A DNA stretch of 64,000 nt from Schistosoma mansoni (Eukaryota; Platyhelminthes; Trematoda; Strigeidida; Schistosomatidae). Made by a program: the position numbers and the translations under genes. The notes beneath the pieces are model-generated. The model was not told the origin of the DNA. It searched no databases and worked only from the letters and a program-made list of their open reading frames with translations. This document shows positions 1-13,000 of this stretch, in pieces. The stretch lies in the NCBI RefSeq assembly GCF_000237925.1, contig NC_031496.1:3576650-3640649 (forward strand), written 5' to 3'. How positions within the stretch are numbered: the first letter of the stretch is position 1; every line of letters starts with the position of its first letter.

Positions 1-255
1 GTTTTACTCTTCAGAGGTCTGACTGATTTCCATCGAATAAACAATTTTCCTTTAACAGCTAGAGGGACCAACAAAATATATACAACACTGATATAATAGC
101 ATTAAGTTAATAAAATCATTAGCAGTGAACCATGGATACAAAGTTACCTGTATGAAATTCAATACCATACCCTGATGAACGTTAGCACCATGTCCTAGAA
201 GATGGTCATATAGAATGCCCAAATTCGAATAGGGTATTGGGACATTAGTTGGAAG
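1..255 (-). repeat. PIGO: Inverted duplicate of PIGO exon/intron segment 4861-5115
   Basis: Bases 1-255 are the reverse complement of 4861-5115 with three mismatches found by eye. The copy covers the end of the GDHGMT exon, its donor and ~147 nt of intron. Identity stops abruptly near 256. The outer end is cut by the window edge. This copy is antisense to PIGO, so it is not a usable exon. Confidence 0.93.
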
Positions 256-742
256 AGATTAGCTAGTGTCATTTTTGAAACTTGGTAGCTTTGCTAAACT
301 GTCTCACCATGGCATGAGTATTTATCTGTTATCTCATGTCTCATGAACAGTAGGTAAAAGCCTCTACGTAGTTGCATTCGGAGGATTCGCATGTCATAGT
401 GATGGTTTTCGATCGTTTTGTGATTTTCATAAGCGGTTTATAGTATTTTGAGTGCATATTAGTGCCCACTTATGTTAGATCAGTAGTATGATATAATTAT
501 TCAATTATTTACAGTTGCCTATTTTGTTAATTATAGTAAAAAGTACTTGACATAGAGTGGTTAAAGCATGTTCACTCTCAGCGCAATATCATTACGTATT
601 CATAACACTGACTTATTGACCTATCTGTGAATACATGCAGATTATACTATTGTTGTGACTCACTGTTGATATATACATTGATTTTCTTGTGCACATATAT
701 TTCCGTCAATGTATTCTCTTAACTTTTTGTTTCAACTCACAG

Positions 743-1003
743 TTTCAGTCATTACAAAGCTTATTCATCGTTCAATGTGAAGGATTTGGATACAGTTGAC
801 CGAGGTGTTGAAAATTACTTTCTGCATGCCCTTAACAGTACCTCATTGGATTGGAATAATGAAGTTGTTGACAATAAAACACCACAAACTCATTGGGATA
901 TTCTTATTGGACATATGCTGGGGATAGATCACTGTGGTCATACATATGGACCTGCACATCCAGAGATGATGCGAAAGCTAAATGAACTAAACAGCTTTAT
1001 AGA
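743..1003 (+). CDS. PIGO: PIGO internal exon with DHCGH metal-site motif
   Basis: The acceptor is TCACAG before 743. The frame opens FSHYKAYSSFNVKDLDTVDRGVENYF and continues to HWDILIGHMLGIDHCGHTYGPAHPEMMRKLNELNSFIE. The donor is GTCAGT at 1004; it leaves two bases that are completed by the first base of the exon at 4644. With this junction the spacing between DHCGH and GDHGMT equals that in vertebrate PIG-O, which supports a weak-looking donor. Confidence 0.88.
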
Positions 1004-4000
1004 GTCAGTTGAAGATTTTGATTATCATATATTCTCATGGGTTAATAATTATCGTTTAATATAGTGTAACTTATTTACCATGTGCAGGTTTGCATACTTT
1101 ACTGGGGTTGGTGTCGCACTAAACTCCAGAGCAAAGGCAGTACTAGTGAAATGGATCTCCATTAGCATTCGTTTGTATGCTGTTTGGTGAGAGGGATGGT
1201 CCCATCAAAGTGAGGAGAAGCTGGCATAGGAAGTGGTGTTTCTTTATAACTTCCATCTTGGTGTGTTGGCCTGTGTGAGAATTATCGAGGCAATAAATTT
1301 TCTCTCTAGTGCTTCATCTTCAGCCAAACTCTAAAACACTCCCACACCTATTCCAGAACAACAGTCATTGTGTTGTTTAGTATCAAGGCCATCTTTGATT
1401 CATTGGATAGGATTATGTTATCGTGGGTTTACATGCAAAGATAATTAACATCTGAAAGGATTTTTACACAAATACTTCAAGAAGAGTGAGGGAATACAAT
1501 CACCTCTCTCCATTGTTCCAACCGCCCCTAAATGCCCTGGTACGGCCGAGAGTGGGGAGAGTCCACTCTCCCTCTCCAAATGCTCTCACATGGCCACGCG
1601 AATATATAGCCTCTGCCAGGGAAGTCCTACTCACTACCTTCTCGTGGCGGGGGTGTTGTTCACAAAAGTGAGAGGACGAAAAGCGAATGTCCGGCGCTTT
1701 AACCGGGTTGGTGGATGTGGAGGATCCACCTAGGGGAGTTGGAAAACCCTGATTCCAAACCAATAGTGCACATGGGCTCCAGTATCCTGATGGAACGAAT
1801 GGCGAATGAACCAACTGTTGGTCACCGGCTACCATGTGACTGCATCTCCTTACGATGCTCCACTGCCTTGTGGATCAGACCTTTAGGCCAAAGGCTCGGG
1901 GTGTGGCCCCCTAAGAAAACCACCTGCTTCAGTCTGGGCACGTGGCAGTATCACAGCCCTCACACAAATCGAATGAGATTTGTGAGGCGCATATTTATCT
2001 GGTGCTTTTTTGTACCAATATTTATGTGTTTAAATAAAATATAAATAAATTGTTCTAACCAAGTAGTGAGTTTAGACAGAACTTCTTAATCTTACTATTC
2101 TTCATCTTTCCAACTGATGACATTCTAGAAACAGCTCTGAAGAGAGTGTGTTAATGGCTATGTATATCTGTTACCTGGAAGGCCTTTTCGTGGCGGGGTG
2201 TTGTTTACGAAATTGAGAGAACGAAAAGCGAATATCCGGTGCTTTAACCGTGTTGGTGGACGCGGAGGATCCACCTAGAGGAATTAGAAAACCCTGATTC
2301 CAAATCAGTGGTGCTCATGGGCTACATGATCCTGAAGGAACAGATGGCGTGTGAACCTATTGTTGGTCATGGGACTGTCTCCTAACGTTGCTTCACTGCC
2401 TTGTGGATTAGACCTTCAGGTCAAAGGCCCCGGGTGTGGCCGCCTAAGAAAACCACCTACTTCGGTTTGGGCACCTGAGCAGTATCACAATCCTCACATA
2501 AATCAATGATTACTGCTAATGGCCTCATTGTTATTGTGTGGCACTTGTGTATTTGATGCCCCCTTGTACTAGTGTTTATGTGTTCAAATAAATGAATAAA
2601 TAATTCTGACCCATTGGAAGTAGTCGAGAGTTCATGTACCTGGGTAGTTGTGTGATTACTATTTTGTGGTGTGACAGATGTGATCAGTCAACCCATGGTA
2701 AAATTCAGTGGAACATATTCTAACCTGAGACATCTTTAATGGGGTCATAATTTAAGTCTTTCCGTGAAATATCAGGATAATATGAATGAGGTCGGGAAAT
2801 GTTTTTGAGTATGGTAGAGATAAACAAATTGATGGTACCACCTGAAAATACCGACATCGCTAACCTGGACATGTTTTATTAATATCATCTAGGCAGCCTC
2901 CACACTGCACATTATTTGCCTAATCGAACTAGTTATGACATTACTTCTTTGTCTGTAGTTAATCTTTCGAATCGTATTCACTATTCTGAATGAATTTTAC
3001 TATTACCAACGCTTTCAGTGCTTTGCTAATCACAAAAAATGAAGGGTCGATTTAGTGAAGAGAAGTTTTCGTCTTAAAAGTGGCAAATTGATTCAGACTG
3101 GCATAAATTTTTTCTGTCCATTACGATGCTTAAAAACATCTCGTCCACTACTCTACCACTAACAGTCACAACACTATTTAGATACATGAAATTTTTGACT
3201 ATTTCCAAAGGCTCACTAAAAGTTATGAGTAAAATACATCGTCGCACAACAAGACCGCCAAAAATTGTATCTTGTATACAAATGTACGTTAATATACTCG
3301 ACTTTGGTTTATGATTCTATCTGGTTAACCAAATCGAACTAAGTGGAGTGTCCTCCAAATATACAGTTTAATGTTTCAAAGAACAGTATCAATTAAAGTG
3401 ATAATTGTTATTTCGCTAAAAACAACTAGGCGATCGCACAGCCAGACAGTCCAATTCTCCTAATGAAAATTGAAACGTCTTTTCCAGGCATTAAACCACA
3501 CCGCCTCCGGGTACTACGTTGACAACCCATCCTAAAATGCCATCAACAATGAAATCCAAGAGAAATAGTGAACAACGCTATTAACAAAATAAGACAATAT
3601 AATCCTACGACTTCCAGTAAATTAAGATTTATCCTGATTGGAACTTCAAAGTCTACTAGCCAAAGCAAACCGTTGAGCTAGAAACAACGGCTTAATCAAG
3701 TCACTAGTAACCAGAGGTCTGGTATCGGTAAATAATCTGTGTTTATGATACACCAATTAATCATCTTCAAAAACAATCTGTGCAATGTGGATGGCAATCA
3801 TTGGTCTTTTATTTTGCGTCAAAAATGTTGGCTATTTTTATACTAAACAGATTGGGCGGAAAATGTAAAGAACTGACTCATGAGAAATTGACTTGGTTTC
3901 ATCGAGATTTTGAATGTATTAGCCCCATGTCTCTACCTCTCCGACAAATCTTTGAACAATATCACAAGCCAACAGTCGTTTTGTTTCTTAACATTGTGGT

Positions 4001-7000
4001 TGCCTTCAATTCTCTGAATATGTCTATTCTCTAAATGCACCTGAAAAGTCTATTAGCATATTGAAAGCTCTGCACAAAGTCACCACATACAAAATGAGCG
4101 CATATTGGCTTACTCTGTACATTGTTGCAAATCATTAATGGGGCTAGACAGAGTTATTACGTCACACCATTTATCTTTAATTTTCCCGTCGATACAATCT
4201 TGAAGAATGTACGTAGTGATAATGTATAGACTTGGCGTCTGTTACGTGGGGAAAAGCTTTTCAGGTTTGGTTATACAAACTATGTAGTCCTAATGTACAA
4301 TCGTATAAAGTCTACTCCAATCACACTCAATCAGTTTAACCACCAGCGTCCATAATTTTGACACATACTTTGCACCATAGAAGTGCAAAGTACTTCTACA
4401 AGTCTGGGAGTAATCTGTGTCTACACTCATTCTTCGTGGGTAGCTATTTAAAAGCAATTGAAAGTGAGGTGAGGCTACTTTCTAGATCATCAAAATCTTT
4501 AACATTTCTTTAAGATCACGTTGATTTTCAGAATTATCTTTAGATGTTTTCACCGATTTGCACCCATACTTAAATGTTAACAAAAAAAATATGTCGCATT
4601 GCTGTCTAGGTTTGTTCCTCTACTTATATGCATTTCTTTCTAGACTTATTGTTTCTAAACTTCAATCTTCCGATATTCTATTTATTTTGGGCGACCATGG
4701 AATGACACGATCAGGTGATCATGGCGGAGATAGTGATGCGGAACTGGAAGCTGCTTTCATCGTTTTTACTGCTGATAAGGATTCACTTATCATAAAAGAT
4801 GATTCAGAGAACCAAACAAATAGACGATTATGTCAAATAGATCTTGTCCCAACGTTATCACTTCTAACTAATGTTCCAATACCCTATTCGAATTTGGGCA
4901 TTCTATATGACCATCTTCTAGGACATGGTGCTAACGTTCATCAGGGTATGGTATTGAATTTCATACAGGTAACTTTGTATCCATGGTTCACTGCTAATGA
5001 TTTTATTAACTTGATGCTATTATATCAGTGTTGTATATATTTTGTTGGTCCCTCTAGCTGTTAAAGGAAAATTGTTTATTCGATGGAAATCAGTCAGACC
5101 TCTGAAGAGTAAAACTATAACGACATCGTATAGTGGCAAATAACTAAGTACAGAGTTACTTTACTTTGTGTGATACATATTTAACACCCTATTATACTAA
5201 TGTTTTGTATGACAAGAATGAAAACAATGCTCACTAGTGACTGGCTCCATGAGGTAATTCCTGGAATTCTAGTGAGAAGTCGTGACCAGTCGAGCTAATC
5301 CATGTCAGGTAGATATAGGTACCTACCTCAGTACAATGGAAGATGGTCGCGCAATTTCGTGGATTGGTTGATGTTAGACATTAACACCGTTGGATGCCGA
5401 CTCATTGGTCTATCGGTTAAGTGTTCTGGCGCGAGACTGGTAGGTCCCGGGTTCGAATTTCGCGAGGCGGGTCCGTGCATGCGCACTGCTGAGGAGTCCC
5501 ACAATAGGACGAAACGGCCGTTCAGTGCTTCCAGGTTCTTCATAGTGGTCCAGCTTCAATTGACTCATGATCTCAACTATATAATACAACTCTGTATATT
5601 AGCTGGAATTTTGAAGCCATTAGAATAGAAACCACTCTAATGAATTGATTTTATTCCAATGAAACTTAACAGAGACCGTTTAACTCAACAATAGGATGTT
5701 TGATTAGTATGTTGTTATTCCGGGATCGAAATAAATTTATTATAGTGATGGTGATGGTGGTTTGGTAAGTGAATGTAAAGCTCATTTCTATTGCTAATTT
5801 AGGAATTTCGGGATTATGATTATCATACGTTTCATTAAGAGCTTCTTCACGATCAAGTAAATAGATATATGAAATCAATCAGGAAACAAATCAATCCGGA
5901 TTGCTTTGTCAATTAGTCCTATTTATATTGTGTACAACATTTGATTTCTGATGAACTTTCTATGAATACCAAATTCTACGGCGTATTTCATTCCTGATAT
6001 GGGAGTCGTCAATTGTACACTTCCACAATCCTGGCACAAATTCTAACCCATTGTCTACGGTCTGGCGTGCGAATACTTTAGCTTTAACTTGTCGATGCTC
6101 AGATGCGTTGTGTATGTGGCTTTTTTATTAGTTCACGATATTACGCGACCATTTTCCTTCGTCTATATTTGATAACTGTCCCAACGGACGGGGTTGATCT
6201 TCTCTATTCATAGTTTTTCACTAAAACTTCATGCACTTCGTTTTGAAGTCTGCCTTTAATGTTTAAATGATTATTATCAGTATTGGGTTTCGTGGAGATT
6301 GTAGAATTTTCGTAATTATGAAATACATTGATCTTGAGTTCTGTTAGAGGTATGAGGGCAGCTATCACTTCCCGGTTGCCCACACTATGGAAGGGTTCTT
6401 TCAGAGGTACCTGAAAAGAAAATTAGATTAGTAGTGGTCTTATTGACCTGAGAGCGTGACCGCAGTACCCAAGAGACTACTGCTTGAGGTTGGTCACACA
6501 AGACCTTTTTGTGGGTAATTTTTGTGTTAGCTCCGTACTTGTTGAGACCTTACCACCGGAGACGGAATTCCGTTGGATAAGGCGAGGTGTGCATTTTTAG
6601 GGTCGACCTTTTCTAACCCCACCCCTCCTTGTGGGAAGGCAGCATCGCTGTTATGCTAGTTTTCTGAAGGAAACACCTAACTGCCGTCACACCACTGTAC
6701 AGCCAGCAGTACGACTTTGCCTTCGGACCTTGGGTTCTCTGCTTTTAATCTAACCGCTCTTCAACCGACCTGTCTGGCATGGTAGGACCTTGAGGAACGA
6801 TTGTTCCAGCTAATATAGCTTGATTGGTTCATCACGATAGGCAAGCCCGACCACCCCGTCGAGGTAGCAGCAACGGTCAGGTAGAATATTCGTAGTCTCA
6901 ATAGAATTTGTTTATTGGCCTGTATAATGTTTTGTGATTTTAGTTGTATTTAATGAGTAATATTTTCGTCTTTTCAAAAAAAAATAATTTTTTTCATTTA

Positions 7001-10000
7001 TATTTCAATACTCCTTTATAGATGTTTACCTATACTGCAAATTATTATTATAACATAAGTAAATTACCACTTTCTCCTATACTTATATCTTATATGGATC
7101 GTATTATGTTAAGTTCAACTTATGATTGGATAGAACAACTGAATGATATTCAGTTAGTAACTATTCTCAGAGAACTACAATCCATATTTCGCATTCATTG
7201 GACTCAATTCAATGATTTACGTATATTCTTTGGTCTATTTTTAACAACCTTCAGTTTGATTACTCTTTTACTATCCATTGAAAAGGTATACAGTACCCGT
7301 GATATACATATCAGTATCCTATTTTTATTGTTTACTTGTATCTTATCTTTTATATGTTTACTTGGATACTATTCAAATATTTTTTTATTTTTTATTTTTG
7401 TATTATTATTCATCTCATTACTATATCTTATATTGACATATCATCACTCTTCAAAGTTGATCTTCTCAGATCTTTTGAATAGATTCAATGATAATTTTAT
7501 TGGTTTCTTGTTATTATTCCTACTTTCTTCAAGTTATTTATCAAATAGTATGATTATTTATGAATTCCATGTAACTCTTTATCTAATTCAAAGTTTGATT
7601 GTTGTGTTTTTCATTGATTCATTCATTCATATGGATTCTATTGTTATGACTTCTTTGTATAGTTTGAATCCTATTGGATTGAAGTTCTTACGAATATGTT
7701 CATCTTTGCCTTGTCTTCCATTTATGACTTTACTTTATCTAAGTATTATGTTATTGTTTCGTTTATTTATTCGACAATTTTTAATTTGTCGTGAAGAATT
7801 AAGTAATAGCTCTTTATGTCGATCTATTCTTGATCCATGGTTGACAAAATCTTTGAATAGATTAAATCCTATTCATGAATTTTATCCAATTGGTGGAATA
7901 CGTGTAATGTTTGCTATTCTAATGTTGATAATATATCTTCGTTTATATTGGCGACTATTGTCTGAATATCAAAATATATCTATGAGTTTGAATCAGTCAA
8001 ATAAAGCTAATTGGAAGAAATTAAGTTTATTTATATTAATCGGTAGTTTATTGTCATTGTTATGGATGATGGATTCTGCGGAATCAACTAATTGGATTAG
8101 ATTTATTCCAAAAGATAAATTGTAAGTTGGTTTTTCTTTAGAGTGGATGAGATAACCTTGTAGTTTTTCTTATTTGTTGTTTTTCAAATTATTTGTGCGT
8201 GTGTTGATCGCTTCACTTATCTTGAGAGTCTCATATCAGTCCTTGTGATCTGGTGTGTGTGTATGTGTGTGTGACGAAATCTGAGCACGGATACATAAGG
8301 TTCGTTTAGCTTTTCCCGACTTATGTCATTTATGGCGTAGGCGAGATATCCGTCTAGCAACCAAAGGACGGGTTTACTGCGCAACAGTTCGTTCCGTCCT
8401 ACTTTATGGCAGTGAAACATAGCCCATAAGAGTAGAGGATATTCATATGCTACTAGTATTCGATCATAGGTGTCTTCGAAGCATTGTTCGTATATCCTGG
8501 GACCACTGAGTAAGTAATGCAGCTGTTAGGAAATGGGTACTAGGTAAGGATTGTAAATCGATTGATAAAGTAGTGAAACTTCATCAGTTGAGATGGCTGG
8601 GACATGTGTTACGTATGCCTAACCACCGACTGCCCCGACGTGCAATGTTTCTTGGTGTAGGAGCAGGTTGGAAGAAAGCTAGGGGCGGCCAGACCAAAAC
8701 ATGGCATAAATCCATGAAGTCACTGACAAGTGGACTGGGCCGTGTTGGTAGGTGTAGACTACCTGGTTGGGATTCGCGAGATGATAGCAACCGATGGTTA
8801 GAGACCTTGAATGACATGGCTCAAAATCGTTTGCAATGGCGAAGGTGCATACACTCTTTGTGTTCTACCAAATTCTAATCTTCTGAATTCTTCATGTCCG
8901 TATCCTTTTTCTCTTTCCAAATTTATTTCACTGGATTATACTCCTTCAATAACATCTTCAAACCCTAATCTTTCGGATTACTGCTTATACTCTCACTCCT
9001 TCTACCACTATGGGATTTGAATCGACAACCTCATCTCTGTGCAAATGTGGTATGGCAACTCGAACTGATGTACGTACGTACGAAGTTCTACGTTGTGACT
9101 GGCTGACTGATTTTTGTTTGTTGACAAAATGACTACATCCAGTCTTGTAAAAGAAGTATGCTTATAAGCCATTCTTCTGGATCTCGTTACTGTCATTTGT
9201 CATTGTGCTATAGTTACACAAGATTATTGTGTAGTCTTATTCTAGCGGTTCCTAATATTAAACAGCATACTTGCTATTTGGTTTCTTCGATTATATTAAG
9301 TTAAAAACAGAATCCCACATAATCATATGATCTTGAGCGTTTTGTGAACTTAGTTTCACACATCTCTCTTTCCTCCTTTTGTTTTCGGCTTGAAACATTT
9401 ATTCTAGGGAATTAGCTGTTGTTAGACCGGCTGACTTGTTTGTCACATCTCAGTTTGCAGGAAAGCATCTAATAATAACTGGTAATATTTAGGTAATTCG
9501 TGTTCTAGTTATACCGTCAGGTTATGAAAACAAACTTCTGAAACTATAATCACTATTTCTAATTTGGGAGTGAAATTGTTTCGCTAAATTTGGTTCATTT
9601 TCGATAAGATAGCTCAGTTGTACCGTTTCTAAATAAGGCGGTAATGAAAGCGAATCGAAATCTCCCAAACCATAAATCCTTTTGCATATTAGTTTCATTA
9701 ATTAGCGTGGGTACATGTGAAACCTTGTTTCCCATTGATGGCGATATCCCGACTGTTTATTATTCAGCTTTTTAAATACTTAATTCCTATCTATCCTAGT
9801 CTAGCATCAACGTTTTATCATCCGGCTAAATGAGTACTTTTTTCGTTACTAAGAATGTTATTTGTTGTTTCCGGATAACTTTTATTAAGTAAAAATCATT
9901 TGATAATCGCTAAGTATATTAAATCTTAAGTGATCCATTTTGTTTGTCTAGGCATACAGTTCGAATTTGGGTTGCTCGTATTCTGTTGATAACTATATTC

Positions 10001-13000
10001 TACATATTTTTTCAACTCGTGAAATCCCCATTTCATCTTATTGAAGAGATAAATTTTATAAAATGTATCCAGTCAAATGATTGTAGTCAGTCTACTCAAA
10101 GAACTATTGTTTATTTGTATACTTTGTGGACAATGACCTGTTTCATGGTCTTACCATTCCTTTCTCTACTTGTCTTCTTAAATGAATTCCATATCATTTG
10201 GTTGGTTTTCATTATTATATTCATTCAATTGCGTATACATGTGACTGCTATAAAATGTAATCATATGGATAAATGTAATAAAAGTGAGTTTAGTATTATA
10301 GTTTGTTCAAATATATATTTATTATTATTTATTTAAACACAAATATTGGTACAAAAGCGTACCAGATATATATGCGCCACACAAATCTCATTCGATTTGT
10401 GTGAGGGCTGTGATACTGCCCAGGTGTCCAAACTGAAGCAGGTGGTTTTCTTAGAGGGCCACACCCGAAGCCTATGATCTGAAGGTCTAGTCCACAAAGC
10501 AGTAGAGCAACGTCAGGAGATACAGTCCCATGGTAGCCGGTCACCAACGATTGGTTCATACGTCCTTTGTTCCTTCAGGATCATGGAGTCCATGTTGATC
10601 ATTGGTTTGGAGACAGGGTTTCCCAACTTCTTTAGGTGGACCCTACATGTCCACCAACCCGATTAAAGCGCCGGACATTTGGTTTTCGTCCTCTCAATTT
10701 CGTAAACAACAGTAATGCCACGAGAATGCAGTGAGTAGAACTTCCCTGGCGGAGGCTATGTACACGTGGTCATGTGAGAGTCCATTCCATTGAGATAAGT
10801 AACATCAGCTGTTTTTCTTTTCAGAAATCAAATTTTAATGTAGTTTACAGAAACTGTGAATCTTTCCTGATAACCCTACGAATACAACTTCTAATGTTTC
10901 CCCACTTATTTTTTACTCATTATTAAATACTAAAAAAATCACCTTCTTAGAAATCATAAAATCTCGTTAAGTTCCTTTTTAACATAAGTAACAGACTTAG
11001 TATCCTCCCAACTAATCCATTCTTTTTGTAATTTCTTTAGATTCACTACTGCTTCATGTACCTCAGAAGTGTATCTCATGGATTCTGGCAATATTTCTTT
11101 GCTTATTAGATAACTTATCTTTTTTTATAACTGGTCATCAACCAACATTATCTGGAATTCCATGGGATGCTGCTTATGCTGCATATGAAGGTGATCATAA
11201 TACACGATGGTTACCAGGATTGACTGTTCTTTTGCATTTATATTCAGGTCCTATAATAATTGCTTTCAGTTTACCAACAATTATTATTTTGTCTTCACGC
11301 CTTCAGTATGTTCATGGGACGGTGATCCATTCGCATTCTAACAAAAGCCGAAACACTAGTTTTTACAGATTTGTTGATGCTTTGGATTTATTCATTTGGA
11401 GATTTATTATTAGTAAAAGTGTGTTGGTAAGTTATTGGCTAGTACTTTTGATGATCTAATTTCATGTGGTTTTATTTATGTAACTAGTAGGAGTATATTT
11501 TCAGTAATATGACATATCTAGGCTTTTTGATGAGTCAAAACAAGACTAAAATATCTATCAGTAATGGAGCTTACTCATGAATGTAACTTTCATGTTAGTT
11601 GAAAATTCCTAGCAAGGGGTTCAGGGAAAGACCAAGAAGTTGACATGATTCAGCATCTAGTATGCGTGTTGTAAGTACATTTGATAAGAATACTTGAGGA
11701 GCTTTAATGACGTTACCTACATCTTCAGTAGAATATACTCGCTTAACATGATTCTCCCAGACACATTTTAAAACTCCGAAACTAATATAATATTGTAGCC
11801 GTCGAATAAAATATCGTGACTTAACATTTTCTACGCCTGTTTTAATTTCAACATCTCTGCTCGTGCCTTCTCTGGTATGTTGGTGGCCAATAACGACTTC
11901 AGACGTCCTATTGTGGGGTCGAGACACAGATAGCTCAGACATCCGACACTTCTCACCTTGTTAGAACGTATCTGACGTATCAGTCGTTTACGAAGCTCAA
12001 GCTGCTTAGTTTCTAACTCAATGCTTACTACTTTTAACCCTCTACGAATTGCTTCTTCGTCAATTACCCTACGTTTAGTATTTACATAGGGGTCAACTGA
12101 AGGACAAATATCTTTGAGGTTTTGTTTCACATTATCAAAAGCAAGATTTAAAGAAGTAGGCGAGTTCACCTTAGAGACTGAGAGAACAATGTTTTCAGCG
12201 CTTGAATAATCTGTTTCTCCAGAACTGTCGGCGTTGTACTTCATTTTCCTCGTCCTTGTCACTGTTAGGCCAAATTAACCGAACCAAGTTCCGACTAAAG
12301 TTCGTTACTGCGAAGATCCAACATTTCTCAACTTTGGTTTGAACTATTGGATCTTTGCAGTAAAAAACTTTGGTCGGAACTTGGTTCGGTTAATTTGGCC
12401 TAACAGTCACAAGGACGAGGAATTAGATTTATAGTTTTCCATCACGAACTGACATAAGCTAAAATACTAAAACGGTATTTGGTCAAATGGATGAATGAAT
12501 TTCGATCCAAAATCCAAGACCTGTTAACCCTAAATTTGATTCGTTTGTCCATGAATTATAGTCTCGACCAGATATCAACCAATGATATTCACTGTATTCA
12601 ATTTAATAACTGCTTCGTTTAACAAAGAAAATTTAGTGTTACTATGGCGAATACCGTTGGTTTTGATTTCATAGAGAAAATAACCTGTATGTGACAAGTA
12701 GCACGAGACTGAAAATGTTAATCCTTGAACTATCCATCTGTGCTTATAATGCTTGTGAATTAAGGTTATATCGAGGCACAGTATGTACATATGCCGATAA
12801 GAGGCTGATTAATTCTAGTCCTAAACATCAATGGGAAGATTCGAACAAACAATACTAAGTGAATTTAAAACTTCACCGCATTGCACAAGCAGATAGTTAT
12901 CAGGACTCATTGGCTAAGTGGATAACGCGATGGCGTTTGAAGCGAACAGTATTAGGTTCGAGTCCTAGAGTGAACATCAACCCTGAGATGCAGGTACATC

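Noticed and set aside
1500-1835. Minus-strand ORF of 111 codons, also seen in other copies
   Set aside because: It lies wholly inside the AAAT-tailed retroelement, is antisense to it, and varies in length and frame among copies with no domain.
5666-5878. Minus ORF with EALNETYDNHNPEIPKLAIEM
   Set aside because: Short, no homolog recognised, and no splice-compatible link to PIGO or other exons.
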